From Streptomyces collinus Tu 365 (GTDB lineage: Bacteria; Actinomycetota; Actinomycetes; Streptomycetales; Streptomycetaceae), in assembly GCF_000444875.1 (NCBI RefSeq), contig NC_021985.1, positions 6,220,170 through 6,284,169 of the forward strand: a DNA stretch of 64,000 nucleotides, given 5' to 3'. Positions 32,091 to 40,164 of the stretch are shown piece by piece (positions within the stretch are counted from its first letter, which is position 1; each line of letters starts with the position of its first letter). Position numbers and translations under genes: made by a program. Below the pieces are notes generated by a model. It ran no database searches. It was not told where the DNA came from and saw only the letters and a program-made list of their open reading frames with translations.

Positions 32091-33136
32091 GCCGGGACCA
32101 TAGGCGCGGCGGGCGCAGTGCCTCCACCGGGTTTCCGGCGGGACGGCGGCGCCCCGGCTCCTCCTCGGACGGCCGGCTCCGCCGGCGGGTTCTCGCGCAG
32201 CCAGATCAGGACCTGCTCGGCGTGCTGGTCCGGTGGGAAGACCGGATGGAAGACGTGCTCGATCACGCCGTCCCGGACGATCATCGTCAGCCGCTTGTAC
32301 AGCCGCGTCCCGCCGGCCTCGAACGTCGGCAGCCCCAGCGCCTCGGCCAGGTCGAAGGCCGGGTCGGACAACATGGCGAACGGCAGCCCGAGCCGCTCCA
32401 CGACCTCGCTCTGGTATCCCGCGTCCTGGCTGGACAGCCCGAACACCCGCCCGGCGCCCGCTTCGAGGAGGTCCCGGAAGTGGTCGCGGAACCCGCATGC
32501 CTCGGCCGTGCAGCCGCGGGCGCCAGGGATCGAGCTCCAGCCCTCGGGCAGGTCGGTGCCGGGGCGGCCGGTGAGGGGATAGACGTAGATCACCGCTCGC
32601 CGGGGCCCGAGCCGGTCGAGCCGGACGGCCCGGCCCGCCGTGCCGGGCAGCGCGAGCCCCGGCATCCGCGTCCCGGGCAGGTGCTCCGCCGCGCCGTCGG
32701 CCTCGGGCGCGGGCAGGCCGGCGGGCAGCGTGAGGTAGTCCTCGGCCCGCGACCCGCTCGCCTCGGCCGCCCCGGCGCCACTGCCCCGGTGGGCGGCCGC
32801 GTTCAGCTGGGTGATCAGCGTCGCGCGGCGCGCGGTCAGCGCCTCGATGCGCTCGCCGAGCTCGTCGATGGCCTCCCGGTAGCTCGCCAGCGAGGCCGGA
32901 CAGTCGTCGGCGTGCGCGCTGCCGGCCGCCAGGCACTCCAGGAACGGCCGGGTGCGCTCCACGGGGATGCCCAGCCCGTGCAGCGAGCGGATCTCCCGCA
33001 CCAGCCGTACGTCGTCCCCGGTGCAGTCCCGGTATCCGTTGGCCAGCCGCGCGGGCGCGATCAGCCCCAGCGACTCGTAGTACCGCACCGCCTTGACCGT
33101 CGTACCGGCCCGACGGGCGAGCTCACCGATCCTCAT
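32087..33136 (-). CDS. MerR-family regulator fused to a peroxiredoxin (PrxQ/BCP-like) domain
   Basis: The 349-residue protein begins with a MerR winged helix (residues 1-70: MRIGELARRAGTTVKAVRYY, ESLGLIAPARLANGYRD), then a coiled dimerisation helix (about 84-112). After a linker comes a thioredoxin-fold domain (about 155-318) with IPGARGCTAEACGFRDHF, where C209 and C214 match the peroxidatic and resolving cysteines of BCP/PrxQ proteins (five residues apart). A Pro/Ala-rich tail ends the protein. MerR proteins usually have small sensor domains; here the sensor looks like an active peroxidase, so direct peroxide sensing is the likely role. C38, C68 and C79 occur in the MerR part. It starts an operon with the DUF6204 gene and diverges from a PP2C gene 136 bases away. 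Confidence 0.85.
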   Translation of the reverse strand: MRIGELARRAGTTVKAVRYYESLGLIAPARLANGYRDCTGDDVRLVREIRSLHGLGIPVERTRPFLECLAAGSAHADDCPASLASYREAIDELGERIEALTARRATLITQLNAAAHRGSGAGAAEASGSRAEDYLTLPAGLPAPEADGAAEHLPGTRMPGLALPGTAGRAVRLDRLGPRRAVIYVYPLTGRPGTDLPEGWSSIPGARGCTAEACGFRDHFRDLLEAGAGRVFGLSSQDAGYQSEVVERLGLPFAMLSDPAFDLAEALGLPTFEAGGTRLYKRLTMIVRDGVIEHVFHPVFPPDQHAEQVLIWLRENPPAEPAVRGGAGAPPSRRKPGGGTAPAAPMVPA

Positions 33137-33272
33137 GTCCGATCACCTCACCGGAACGCTGAACCCGGCCCCCGGGGGCAAGGTCAAGCGCGGGGCCGGG
33201 CCGGCGCCCCTCACGCGGGGTGCCCGGGACGGCGGGCAGGTGTACAACGGGAGCGGAGGGCGGTGGCATTCC

Positions 33273-34022
33273 ATGCAGTACGTCGCGGTGACCGCGCTGA
33301 GCCACCCCGGGCTGCTCCGCCGGCGGAACGAGGACAGCCTCGTCGTCGGCCCCTGGACCCTGTGCGCCACGGTCACCGAGAACGCCCAGACCCTGGTCTT
33401 CCCGCTCGGCACCCCGCTCGTCGTCGCGGTCGCCGACGGGCTCGGCGGACATCCCGGCGGCGACGTGGCCAGCGCGCTCGTCGTCCGCCGTCTCGCCGGT
33501 CTCGGCTCCGCCCTCGCCACCGAGGACGACGTCCACGACGCCCTCACCGCCTGCAACCGCGCCGTGTACCGGACGGCCGGCGAGGACCCGGGGAGCGAAC
33601 TCGCCGCCATGGGCACGACGGTCGCGGGAGCCGTCGTACGGGGCGACTCCGCGATGGTGTTCAACGTCGGCGACAGCCGGGTCTTCGCGGCGCCGCCGGA
33701 GGGACTGCGGCAGGTCAGCCTCGACGACAGCCCCCCGCTCGAACCCGGGCGGCGCACCACCTCGATCGTCACCCAGTGCCTCGGCGGCACCCGCACCTAC
33801 CGTGCCGTGCGCCCCCATGTGACGACGCTGCCCCTGTCGCCCGGCGACCGCTGGCTCATCTGTACCGACGGCCTCACCGACCCGGTGCCCGAGGACGAAA
33901 TCGCCGACGTGCTGCGCACCCACGACGACGGCCGGGCCGCCTTCGAGCTGTGGAAGGCCGCGATGGCCGCGGGCGGCCCGGACAACGTCACGCTGGCCAT
34001 CGTGCGCGTCGGCGGCGATTAG
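33273..34022 (+). CDS. PP2C-family serine/threonine protein phosphatase
   Basis: The 249-residue phosphatase has all metal-binding motifs: RNEDS (D21), ADGLGGHPGGD (D55), GDSRVF, TDGLTD and GGPDNVT. PPM phosphatases remove phosphate from Ser/Thr with Mn2+ or Mg2+ and often oppose Hanks-type kinases, none of which is in the window. It is a stand-alone catalytic domain with no membrane segment. The ATG at 33273 (MQYVAVTALSHPG) matches the fold start; upstream codons in frame are Arg/Gly-rich and lack motifs. Confidence 0.92.
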   Translation: MQYVAVTALSHPGLLRRRNEDSLVVGPWTLCATVTENAQTLVFPLGTPLVVAVADGLGGHPGGDVASALVVRRLAGLGSALATEDDVHDALTACNRAVYRTAGEDPGSELAAMGTTVAGAVVRGDSAMVFNVGDSRVFAAPPEGLRQVSLDDSPPLEPGRRTTSIVTQCLGGTRTYRAVRPHVTTLPLSPGDRWLICTDGLTDPVPEDEIADVLRTHDDGRAAFELWKAAMAAGGPDNVTLAIVRVGGD

Positions 34023-34073
34023 GGGCGGGAGAGCGCGGCAGGGGCTCACCCCGGGACCGCCTACCCTGGACGC

Positions 34074-35600
34074 ATGACCAGCAGCAGCGACCGGAGCCCG
34101 GCAGTGGACGTTCAGAGCACTTTGACGTACGAGATCCGGACCTACGGGTGCCAGATGAACGTCCATGACTCCGAGCGGTTGTCCGGACTGCTCGAAGAGG
34201 CCGGGTACGTGCGTGCCCCCGAGGGGTCGGACGGGGACGCCGACGTCGTCGTCTTCAACACCTGCGCCGTGCGCGAGAACGCCGACAACCGGCTGTACGG
34301 CAACCTCGGCCGGCTCGCGCCGCGCAAGGCGTCCCGGCCCGGGATGCAGATCGCGGTCGGCGGCTGCCTGGCGCAGAAGGACCGGGACACCATCGTGAAG
34401 AAGGCGCCCTGGGTGGACGTCGTCTTCGGCACGCACAACATCGGCAAGCTGCCCGTCCTGCTGGAGCGCGCCCGCGTCCAGGAGGAGGCGCAGGTCGAGA
34501 TCGCCGAGTCGCTGGAGGCGTTCCCCTCCACGCTGCCCACCCGGCGCGAGAGCGCCTACGCGGCCTGGGTGTCGATCTCCGTCGGCTGCAACAACACCTG
34601 CACCTTCTGCATCGTCCCGGCGCTGCGCGGCAAGGAGAAGGACCGCCGCACCGGCGACATCCTCGCCGAGATCGAGGCCCTGGTCGCCGAGGGCGTCTCC
34701 GAGATCACGCTGCTCGGCCAGAACGTCAACGCCTACGGCTCCGACATCGGCGACCGCGAGGCGTTCAGCAAGCTGCTGCGCGCCTGTGGCGGCGTCGAGG
34801 GCCTGGAGCGCGTCCGCTTCACCTCCCCGCACCCCCGTGACTTCACGGACGACGTCATCGCGGCCATGGCCGAGACGCCGAACGTGATGCCGCAGCTGCA
34901 CATGCCGCTCCAGTCCGGCTCGGACACCGTGCTGAAGGCGATGCGCCGCTCGTACCGGCAGGACCGTTACCTCGGCATCATCGAGAAGGTCCGCGCCGCC
35001 ATCCCGCACGCCGCTGTCACGACCGACATCATCGTGGGCTTCCCCGGCGAGACCGAGGAGGACTTCGAGCAGACCCTGCACGTCGTCCGCGAGGCGCGCT
35101 TCGCCCAGGCGTTCACCTTCCAGTACTCCAAGCGGCCCGGCACCCCGGCGGCGACGATGGAGGACCAGATCCCCAAGGAGGTCGTCCAGGCGCGCTACGA
35201 GCGTCTGGTCGCGCTCCAGGAGGAGATCTCCTGGGAGGAGAACAAGAAGCAGGTCGGCCGCACCCTGGAGCTCATGGTCGCCGAGGGCGAGGGCCGCAAG
35301 GACGGCGCCACCCACCGCCTGTCCGGCCGCGCCCCCGACAACCGCCTGGTCCACTTCACCAAGCCGGACCAGGAGGTCCGCCCCGGTGACGTGGTCACCG
35401 TCGAGATCACCTACGCCGCCCCGCACCACCTCCTCGCCGAGGGCGCCGTCCTCGACGTGCGCCGCACGCGCGCGGGCGACGCCTGGGAGAAGCGCAACGC
35501 CGCCGAGGCCGCCAAGCCGGCGGGCGTGATGCTCGGCCTGCCCAAGATCGGCGTCCCGGCCCCCCTCCCGGCCGCGGCGAGTGCCTGCGGCTGCGACTAG
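34074..35600 (+). CDS. miaB: tRNA-2-methylthio-N6-dimethylallyladenosine synthase MiaB
   Basis: The protein has 508 residues. UPF0004 domain with iron-sulfur ligands C26, C64 and C98; radical SAM motif CNNTCTFC (C172, C176, C179); C-terminal TRAM domain about 385-450; an Ala-rich tail ends ACGCD. It methylthiolates i6A37 of tRNAs reading UNN codons, downstream of MiaA, whose gene is 3.3 kb away. TACCCT at 34062-34067 stands six bases before the ATG, giving a leaderless mRNA. Confidence 0.97.
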   Translation: MTSSSDRSPAVDVQSTLTYEIRTYGCQMNVHDSERLSGLLEEAGYVRAPEGSDGDADVVVFNTCAVRENADNRLYGNLGRLAPRKASRPGMQIAVGGCLAQKDRDTIVKKAPWVDVVFGTHNIGKLPVLLERARVQEEAQVEIAESLEAFPSTLPTRRESAYAAWVSISVGCNNTCTFCIVPALRGKEKDRRTGDILAEIEALVAEGVSEITLLGQNVNAYGSDIGDREAFSKLLRACGGVEGLERVRFTSPHPRDFTDDVIAAMAETPNVMPQLHMPLQSGSDTVLKAMRRSYRQDRYLGIIEKVRAAIPHAAVTTDIIVGFPGETEEDFEQTLHVVREARFAQAFTFQYSKRPGTPAATMEDQIPKEVVQARYERLVALQEEISWEENKKQVGRTLELMVAEGEGRKDGATHRLSGRAPDNRLVHFTKPDQEVRPGDVVTVEITYAAPHHLLAEGAVLDVRRTRAGDAWEKRNAAEAAKPAGVMLGLPKIGVPAPLPAAASACGCD

Positions 35601-35733
35601 GGCGCACGTCCTCGGGGTGAGGTGGTACAGGGCCGCGCACCCTTGACGGCGAGGTGGCCCGGGCCGCGGTGCGGGCGCGCGAACCGCTGCGTGCGGTGAC
35701 GCCGGCCGGCGCTCCGGCGTTACCCTGCAGATC

Positions 35734-36447
35734 ATGCTTGTCGCCGCAGCCGTCTGCCCCTGTCCGCCGCTGCTCGTGCCCGAGGTCGCCGCGGGTGCCG
35801 CCGCCGAACTGGACGCCGCGCGCGCGGCGTGCACCGACGCGCTCGGTGTGCTCGCCGCCGCCCGTCCCGACCTGCTGGTGGTCGTCGGACCCGCCGAGAG
35901 GAGCGGGCGTGGCCCGCACCCGCAGGGCACCCCGGGCTCGTTCCGGGGCTTCGGCGTCGACCTGGACGTACGGCTCGGTGCCGCCACGGGCACCGTTGCC
36001 GAGCGTGAGCTGCCGCCGTCGCTGGCCGTCGGCGCCTGGCTGCTGGAGCGGACCGGCTGGGCGGACGCCCCGATCGAGGGACTCGGTGTCGGGGAACCGC
36101 TCGAGCCCGAGCGGTGCGCCGAGGCGGGCCGGGGGATCGGCGCCCGCGCCGACCGGGTGGCGATGCTGGTGATGGGCGACGCCAGTGCCTGCCGGACACT
36201 CAAGGCACCGGGGTACCTCGACGAACGGGCGGCGGACTTCGACGCCGGGGTCGCGCGGGCGCTGGGCGCGGCGGACCTGGCGGCCGTCATGGCGCTGGAC
36301 GCCCGGCTGGCGCAGGAACTGAAGGCGTCCGGCCGCGCCGCCTGGCAGCTTCTCGCCGGGGCGGCCGAGGGCGCCGGCCTGAGCGGCGCGCTGCTGTACG
36401 ACGACGCCCCGTACGGCGTCGGCTACCTGGTCGCCACCTGGTCCTAG
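35734..36447 (+). CDS. Class III extradiol dioxygenase subunit B-like protein
   Basis: The 237-residue protein has the LigB-like alpha/beta layout and is annotated this way in streptomycetes. The start MLVAAAVCPCPPLLVPEVA corresponds to the metal site CPHPPLL of active members, but His is replaced by Cys here, and the second His is not visible in VVVGPAERSG. DDAPYGVGYLVATW matches the C-terminal segment. It may therefore be a non-enzymatic relative. TACCCT (35721-35726) stands seven bases before the ATG. It is in the miaB-to-miaA interval, where it usually occurs. Confidence 0.75.
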   Translation: MLVAAAVCPCPPLLVPEVAAGAAAELDAARAACTDALGVLAAARPDLLVVVGPAERSGRGPHPQGTPGSFRGFGVDLDVRLGAATGTVAERELPPSLAVGAWLLERTGWADAPIEGLGVGEPLEPERCAEAGRGIGARADRVAMLVMGDASACRTLKAPGYLDERAADFDAGVARALGAADLAAVMALDARLAQELKASGRAAWQLLAGAAEGAGLSGALLYDDAPYGVGYLVATWS

Positions 36448-36593
36448 ACGACCCGGGCGACCGGGAGGCCCGGGTGAGCCGTACGCGTGGGCGGTCCTGA
36501 CCGGGGCGACCCGACCCGGCGGATCACCGCGCCCCGCTCGCGGCGGACGGCCGGGACCTCGCGCCCGCGGCCGTCCACCGGCCCGCGTGCCGT

Positions 36594-36866
36594 TCAGGAA
36601 GCCGGCGGCGGGCCCTCGGGGCGCGTGGCGGTCGTGGTGCCACCGGCCTGTGGACCCTCCATGTGCGCGAGGCGGTCCATCGCGTGCTTCGTCTTGCTCG
36701 TACCCGCGTGGATCTTGTCGCTGTACTTGTGCTTGGTGCGGTCGTCTACGGCCTTCGCGGCCTTCTCGATCCCGTGCTGGACCTTGTCCTCGTGCCGGCG
36801 CGCGAAGTCCGACATCTTGTCCTTGGCCGGCGCGAGCCTGGCCTTCACGTTCTCCAAAAGACGCAT
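36594..36866 (-). CDS. MT0933-like antitoxin family protein
   Basis: The 90-residue protein starts MRLLENVKARLAPAKDKMSD and has a Lys/His-rich amphipathic region with KVQHGIEKAAKAVDDRTKHK, the pattern of actinobacterial MT0933-type antitoxins; the last 20 residues are Thr/Pro/Gly-rich. No toxin gene is next to it. The next gene upstream on the same strand is a small acidic hypothetical, 25 bases away. Confidence 0.78.
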   Translation of the reverse strand: MRLLENVKARLAPAKDKMSDFARRHEDKVQHGIEKAAKAVDDRTKHKYSDKIHAGTSKTKHAMDRLAHMEGPQAGGTTTATRPEGPPPAS

Positions 36867-36891
36867 GGTCCACCTTCCCTCACGGGCACGG

Positions 36892-37212
36892 TCATGTGCG
36901 GGCGTTCTCACCGGCCTCGCTGTCGGCGGCCTCGTCGGCGGACTGCTGCCTGGGGATCTCGGCCCCCTCGGCCGGGCGGGCCCCGGCGGCCTCCGGCCGC
37001 TCGGCCGCGCTCCCGGGCGCGTCCGCATCCGGTCCCTCGGCCTCCGCTCCCGTCACCTCCGCCGTCCCGACCGCCTCCGCCACCTCGGCCTCTCCCGGCC
37101 CGGCCGCCCCCGCCCCGGCCTCTCCCGGCCCGGTGCCGGCCGGAGCCTCGGCGGCCGACGCCTCTCGTGTCGCCTTCGGCGACCTGCCGAGGATCCGTGC
37201 AAAAACGCCCAT
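36892..37212 (-). CDS. Small Ala/Glu/Gly-rich hypothetical protein
   Basis: The 106-residue protein begins MGVFARILGRSPKATREASA; the rest is almost entirely Ala, Gly, Glu and Pro and is presumably disordered. A good ribosome site (GGAGTTGAT before the ATG on the minus strand) supports expression. It likely forms an operon with the antitoxin-like gene. I recognise no family. Confidence 0.6.
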   Translation of the reverse strand: MGVFARILGRSPKATREASAAEAPAGTGPGEAGAGAAGPGEAEVAEAVGTAEVTGAEAEGPDADAPGSAAERPEAAGARPAEGAEIPRQQSADEAADSEAGENART

Positions 37213-37393
37213 ATCAACTCCATACGTTACTCGTGCGGGCGAAATCCCGCGTCACGCGGTGCGTCCGTTTGCGCCACCCCGGTCACCGGGATCCTGAAGA
37301 TCGACTGGACGGCACGTCGGTGCAACGACCCGGGACACGGGCCGTCACGTAACCCGTTCGAGGCGTGGTGGCGACGTTTGCGAGACTGGTGCG

Positions 37394-38332
37394 GTGAGCA
37401 GCGCACCCCTCGCCCCCCGCGTCATCGCCGTCGTCGGCCCCACAGCGGCCGGAAAGTCCGATCTGGGGGTATACCTGGCCCAGCGGCTCGGGGGTGAGGT
37501 CGTCAACGCCGACTCCATGCAGCTCTACCGGGGGATGGACATCGGCACCGCCAAGCTGACGCCCGAGGAGCGCGGCGGCGTCCCGCACCACCTGCTCGAC
37601 ATCTGGGACGTGACCGTCGCCGCCTCCGTCGCCGAGTACCAGAAACTCGCCCGCGCGCGGATCGACGCGCTGCTCGCCGAAGGCCGCTGGCCGGTCCTGG
37701 TGGGGGGCTCGGGGCTGTACGTCCGCGGAGCCGTCGACAACCTGGAGTTCCCCGGCACCGACCCCGAGGTCAGGGCCCGCCTGGAGGAGGAGCTGGCGCT
37801 GCGCGGCTCCGGCGCGCTGCACGCGCGCCTGGCCGCCGCCGACCCCGAGGCCGGCCGCGCGATCCTGCCCAGCAACGGACGCCGTATCGTCCGGGCCCTG
37901 GAAGTGATCGAGATCACCGGGCAGCCGTTCACCGCCAACCTGCCCGGCCACGACTCGGTCTACGACACCGTCCAGATCGGCGTCGACGTCGCCCGCCCCG
38001 AGCTCGACGAGCGCATCGCGCGCCGCGTCGACGTGATGTGGGAGCAGGGCCTCGTGGACGAGGTGCGGGACCTGGAGGCGCGGGGGCTGCGCGAGGGCCG
38101 TACCGCGTCCCGCGCGCTGGGGTACCAGCAGGTGCTCGCGGCGCTCGCCGGGGAGTGCACCGAAGCGGAAGCGCGGGCCGAGACGATCCGCGCCACCAAG
38201 CGCTTCGCGCGCCGCCAGGATTCCTGGTTCAGGCGCGATCCCCGGGTGCACTGGCTGAGTGGGGCCGCGGCCGACCGCGGGGAACTTCCCGGGCGGGCTC
38301 TGACGTTGGTCGAACGACCGGTCACAGCCTGA
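37394..38332 (+). CDS. miaA: tRNA dimethylallyltransferase MiaA
   Basis: The 312-residue enzyme has Walker A GPTAAGKS at residues 15-22, NADSMQLYRGMDIGTAK, and the conserved GGSGLYVRG. RRIVRALEVIEITGQP and TRASRALGYQQ-type segments are present. It transfers the dimethylallyl group to A37 of tRNA before MiaB acts. It begins with GTG at 37394. Confidence 0.97.
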   Translation: MSSAPLAPRVIAVVGPTAAGKSDLGVYLAQRLGGEVVNADSMQLYRGMDIGTAKLTPEERGGVPHHLLDIWDVTVAASVAEYQKLARARIDALLAEGRWPVLVGGSGLYVRGAVDNLEFPGTDPEVRARLEEELALRGSGALHARLAAADPEAGRAILPSNGRRIVRALEVIEITGQPFTANLPGHDSVYDTVQIGVDVARPELDERIARRVDVMWEQGLVDEVRDLEARGLREGRTASRALGYQQVLAALAGECTEAEARAETIRATKRFARRQDSWFRRDPRVHWLSGAAADRGELPGRALTLVERPVTA

Positions 38333-38439
38333 TCACGTCATGGCATCGGGATGCGCCGCCGGTCATCGCGGCCTCTGACGCCGTGCCATCATCGAGCTTC
38401 GATCGACCAGTGGAGTCCTAGTTGGGAGGGCGCGTGGCG

Positions 38440-38952
38440 ATGGAGGCCGGCCCTCGCGACACCGCACACAGTGCCGAGCACGTCACCACCGACGGTGGCG
38501 AACCGGAACTGGGTGAGGACCGTCTGGGCGACCTGACCGACGACGGGCCCGAGGAGACCTCCGGAGGCGTGACAGCCGACGGGCCGACGCCCGAGGAGAT
38601 GTACGCGGGCGGTCCCGAGGTCGAGGTCGAGCTGCGCCCGCAGCGGCGGCTGCGCATCTGGCAGCTGGCGCCCATCGTGGCCCTGGCCGCGGGCGGCTCC
38701 CTGATGTTCGCCTTCCCGCTCGCCTTCGACTTCGGCGACAGCGGCGCGGTCATCGCCATGCTGGGACTGCTGATCTGCTCCTGCGCGGCCGGCTGGGGCA
38801 TGATGGCCGCCCGCCGGGTCGGCTACACCTGGCCCGGCCTGCCTCCGCGCGGCTCCGGACGCAGACCCGACTGGCGGGTCGTGCTCGGATACGTCCTGCT
38901 GGTCGCCGTGGTGGCGGTCCTCGCCGTCTGGCGCGTGGCACGGCTGCGCTGA
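38440..38952 (+). CDS. Putative membrane protein between miaA and dapF
   Basis: The 170-residue protein has an acidic Gly/Asp/Glu-rich N-terminal half (1-75), then three hydrophobic segments around 85-105, 110-128 and 148-167. The ATG at 38440 lies nine bases after GGGAGG; a GTG at 38434 is the alternative. No family recognised. It lies 58 bases before dapF. Confidence 0.7.
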   Translation: MEAGPRDTAHSAEHVTTDGGEPELGEDRLGDLTDDGPEETSGGVTADGPTPEEMYAGGPEVEVELRPQRRLRIWQLAPIVALAAGGSLMFAFPLAFDFGDSGAVIAMLGLLICSCAAGWGMMAARRVGYTWPGLPPRGSGRRPDWRVVLGYVLLVAVVAVLAVWRVARLR

Positions 38953-39010
38953 GCCGTCCCGGCGGGGGAGCGCCCGGCCCCTTGCGGCGGGCGGCGCGTA
39001 CCCTCGAGGA

Positions 39011-39880
39011 ATGAGCACGCGGATCGCCTTCCTCAAGGGTCACGGCACCGAGAACGACTTCGTGATCGTCCCGGACCCCGAGAACACCCTCGACCTCACC
39101 CCGGCCGCCGTGGCCGCCCTGTGCGACCGCCGCGCCGGCATCGGCGGCGACGGGGTCCTGCACGTCGTGCGGTCCGCGGCGCACCCCGAGGCCCGGTCGA
39201 TGGCCGCCGAGGCGGAGTGGTTCATGGACTACCGCAACGGCGACGGCTCGATCGCCGAGATGTGCGGCAACGGCACCCGCGTGTTCGCCCGCTACCTCCG
39301 GCACGCCGGGCTGGTGGACGAGGGCGACCTCGCGATCGCCACGCGCGCGGGGGTGAAGTCCGTGCACATCGACAAGGACGGCGACATCACCGTCGGCATG
39401 GGCAGCGCCCGGCTCCCCGAGGGGGACGTCACGGTGAGCGTCGGCGAGCGCAGCTGGCCCGCGCGCAACGTGAACATGGGCAACCCGCACGCCGTCGCCT
39501 TCGTCGACGACCTGGCGCACGCGGGCGACCTGTTCGGCCCGCCGCCGTTCAGCCCGGCCGCCGCCTACCCCGAAGGGGTCAACGTCGAGTTCGTCGTCGA
39601 CCGCGGTCCCCGTCACGTGGCGATGCGCGTGCACGAGCGCGGCTCCGGCGAGACCCGCTCCTGCGGCACCGGCGCGTGCGCGGTCGCCGTGGCCGCCGCC
39701 CGGCGCGACGGCGCCGACCCGGCCGTCACCGGCACCCCGGTGACGTACACGGTGGACCTGCCCGGCGGGCGCCTGGTCATCACCGAACGCCCCGACGGCG
39801 AGATCGAGATGACCGGTCCGGCCGTGATCGTCGCCGAAGGCGAGATCGACGCCGACTGGCTGGAAAGCGCCCTCCGGTGA
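39011..39880 (+). CDS. dapF: Diaminopimelate epimerase DapF
   Basis: The 289-residue enzyme shows both catalytic cysteines: C85 in AEMCGNGTR and C218 in RSCGTGACAV. KGHGTENDFVI at the start is a family mark. It converts LL- to meso-diaminopimelate for peptidoglycan and lysine; streptomycete peptidoglycan uses the LL form, so DapF mainly serves lysine synthesis. TACCCT (38999-39004) stands six bases before the ATG, a leaderless promoter. Confidence 0.97.
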   Translation: MSTRIAFLKGHGTENDFVIVPDPENTLDLTPAAVAALCDRRAGIGGDGVLHVVRSAAHPEARSMAAEAEWFMDYRNGDGSIAEMCGNGTRVFARYLRHAGLVDEGDLAIATRAGVKSVHIDKDGDITVGMGSARLPEGDVTVSVGERSWPARNVNMGNPHAVAFVDDLAHAGDLFGPPPFSPAAAYPEGVNVEFVVDRGPRHVAMRVHERGSGETRSCGTGACAVAVAAARRDGADPAVTGTPVTYTVDLPGGRLVITERPDGEIEMTGPAVIVAEGEIDADWLESALR

Positions 39881-40164
39881 CCTGCTGAAACCTCGGCCGT
39901 CACGGCCCCGGACACCGGTACCAGCGGTTTCCGCGGGCCGGAGCCGTTCGAAACCACGGCCGAGTACAGGGCAGGTGGCGCAAACTCTAAACCTCATTCG
40001 CGTCGCTCGATGGGGTGATCCGTTTCACGCTCGGCGAGAGGCGGTCAGTCATACGTGATGGGCTCGGTAGCATCAAGCACCGGCACGGACGGGGGAACGT
40101 CGCCAACCCATGGGCCACGTACCCCCTGGGGCTCCGTCCGCCGGTCCACGAGCCGGAGGTGCCC

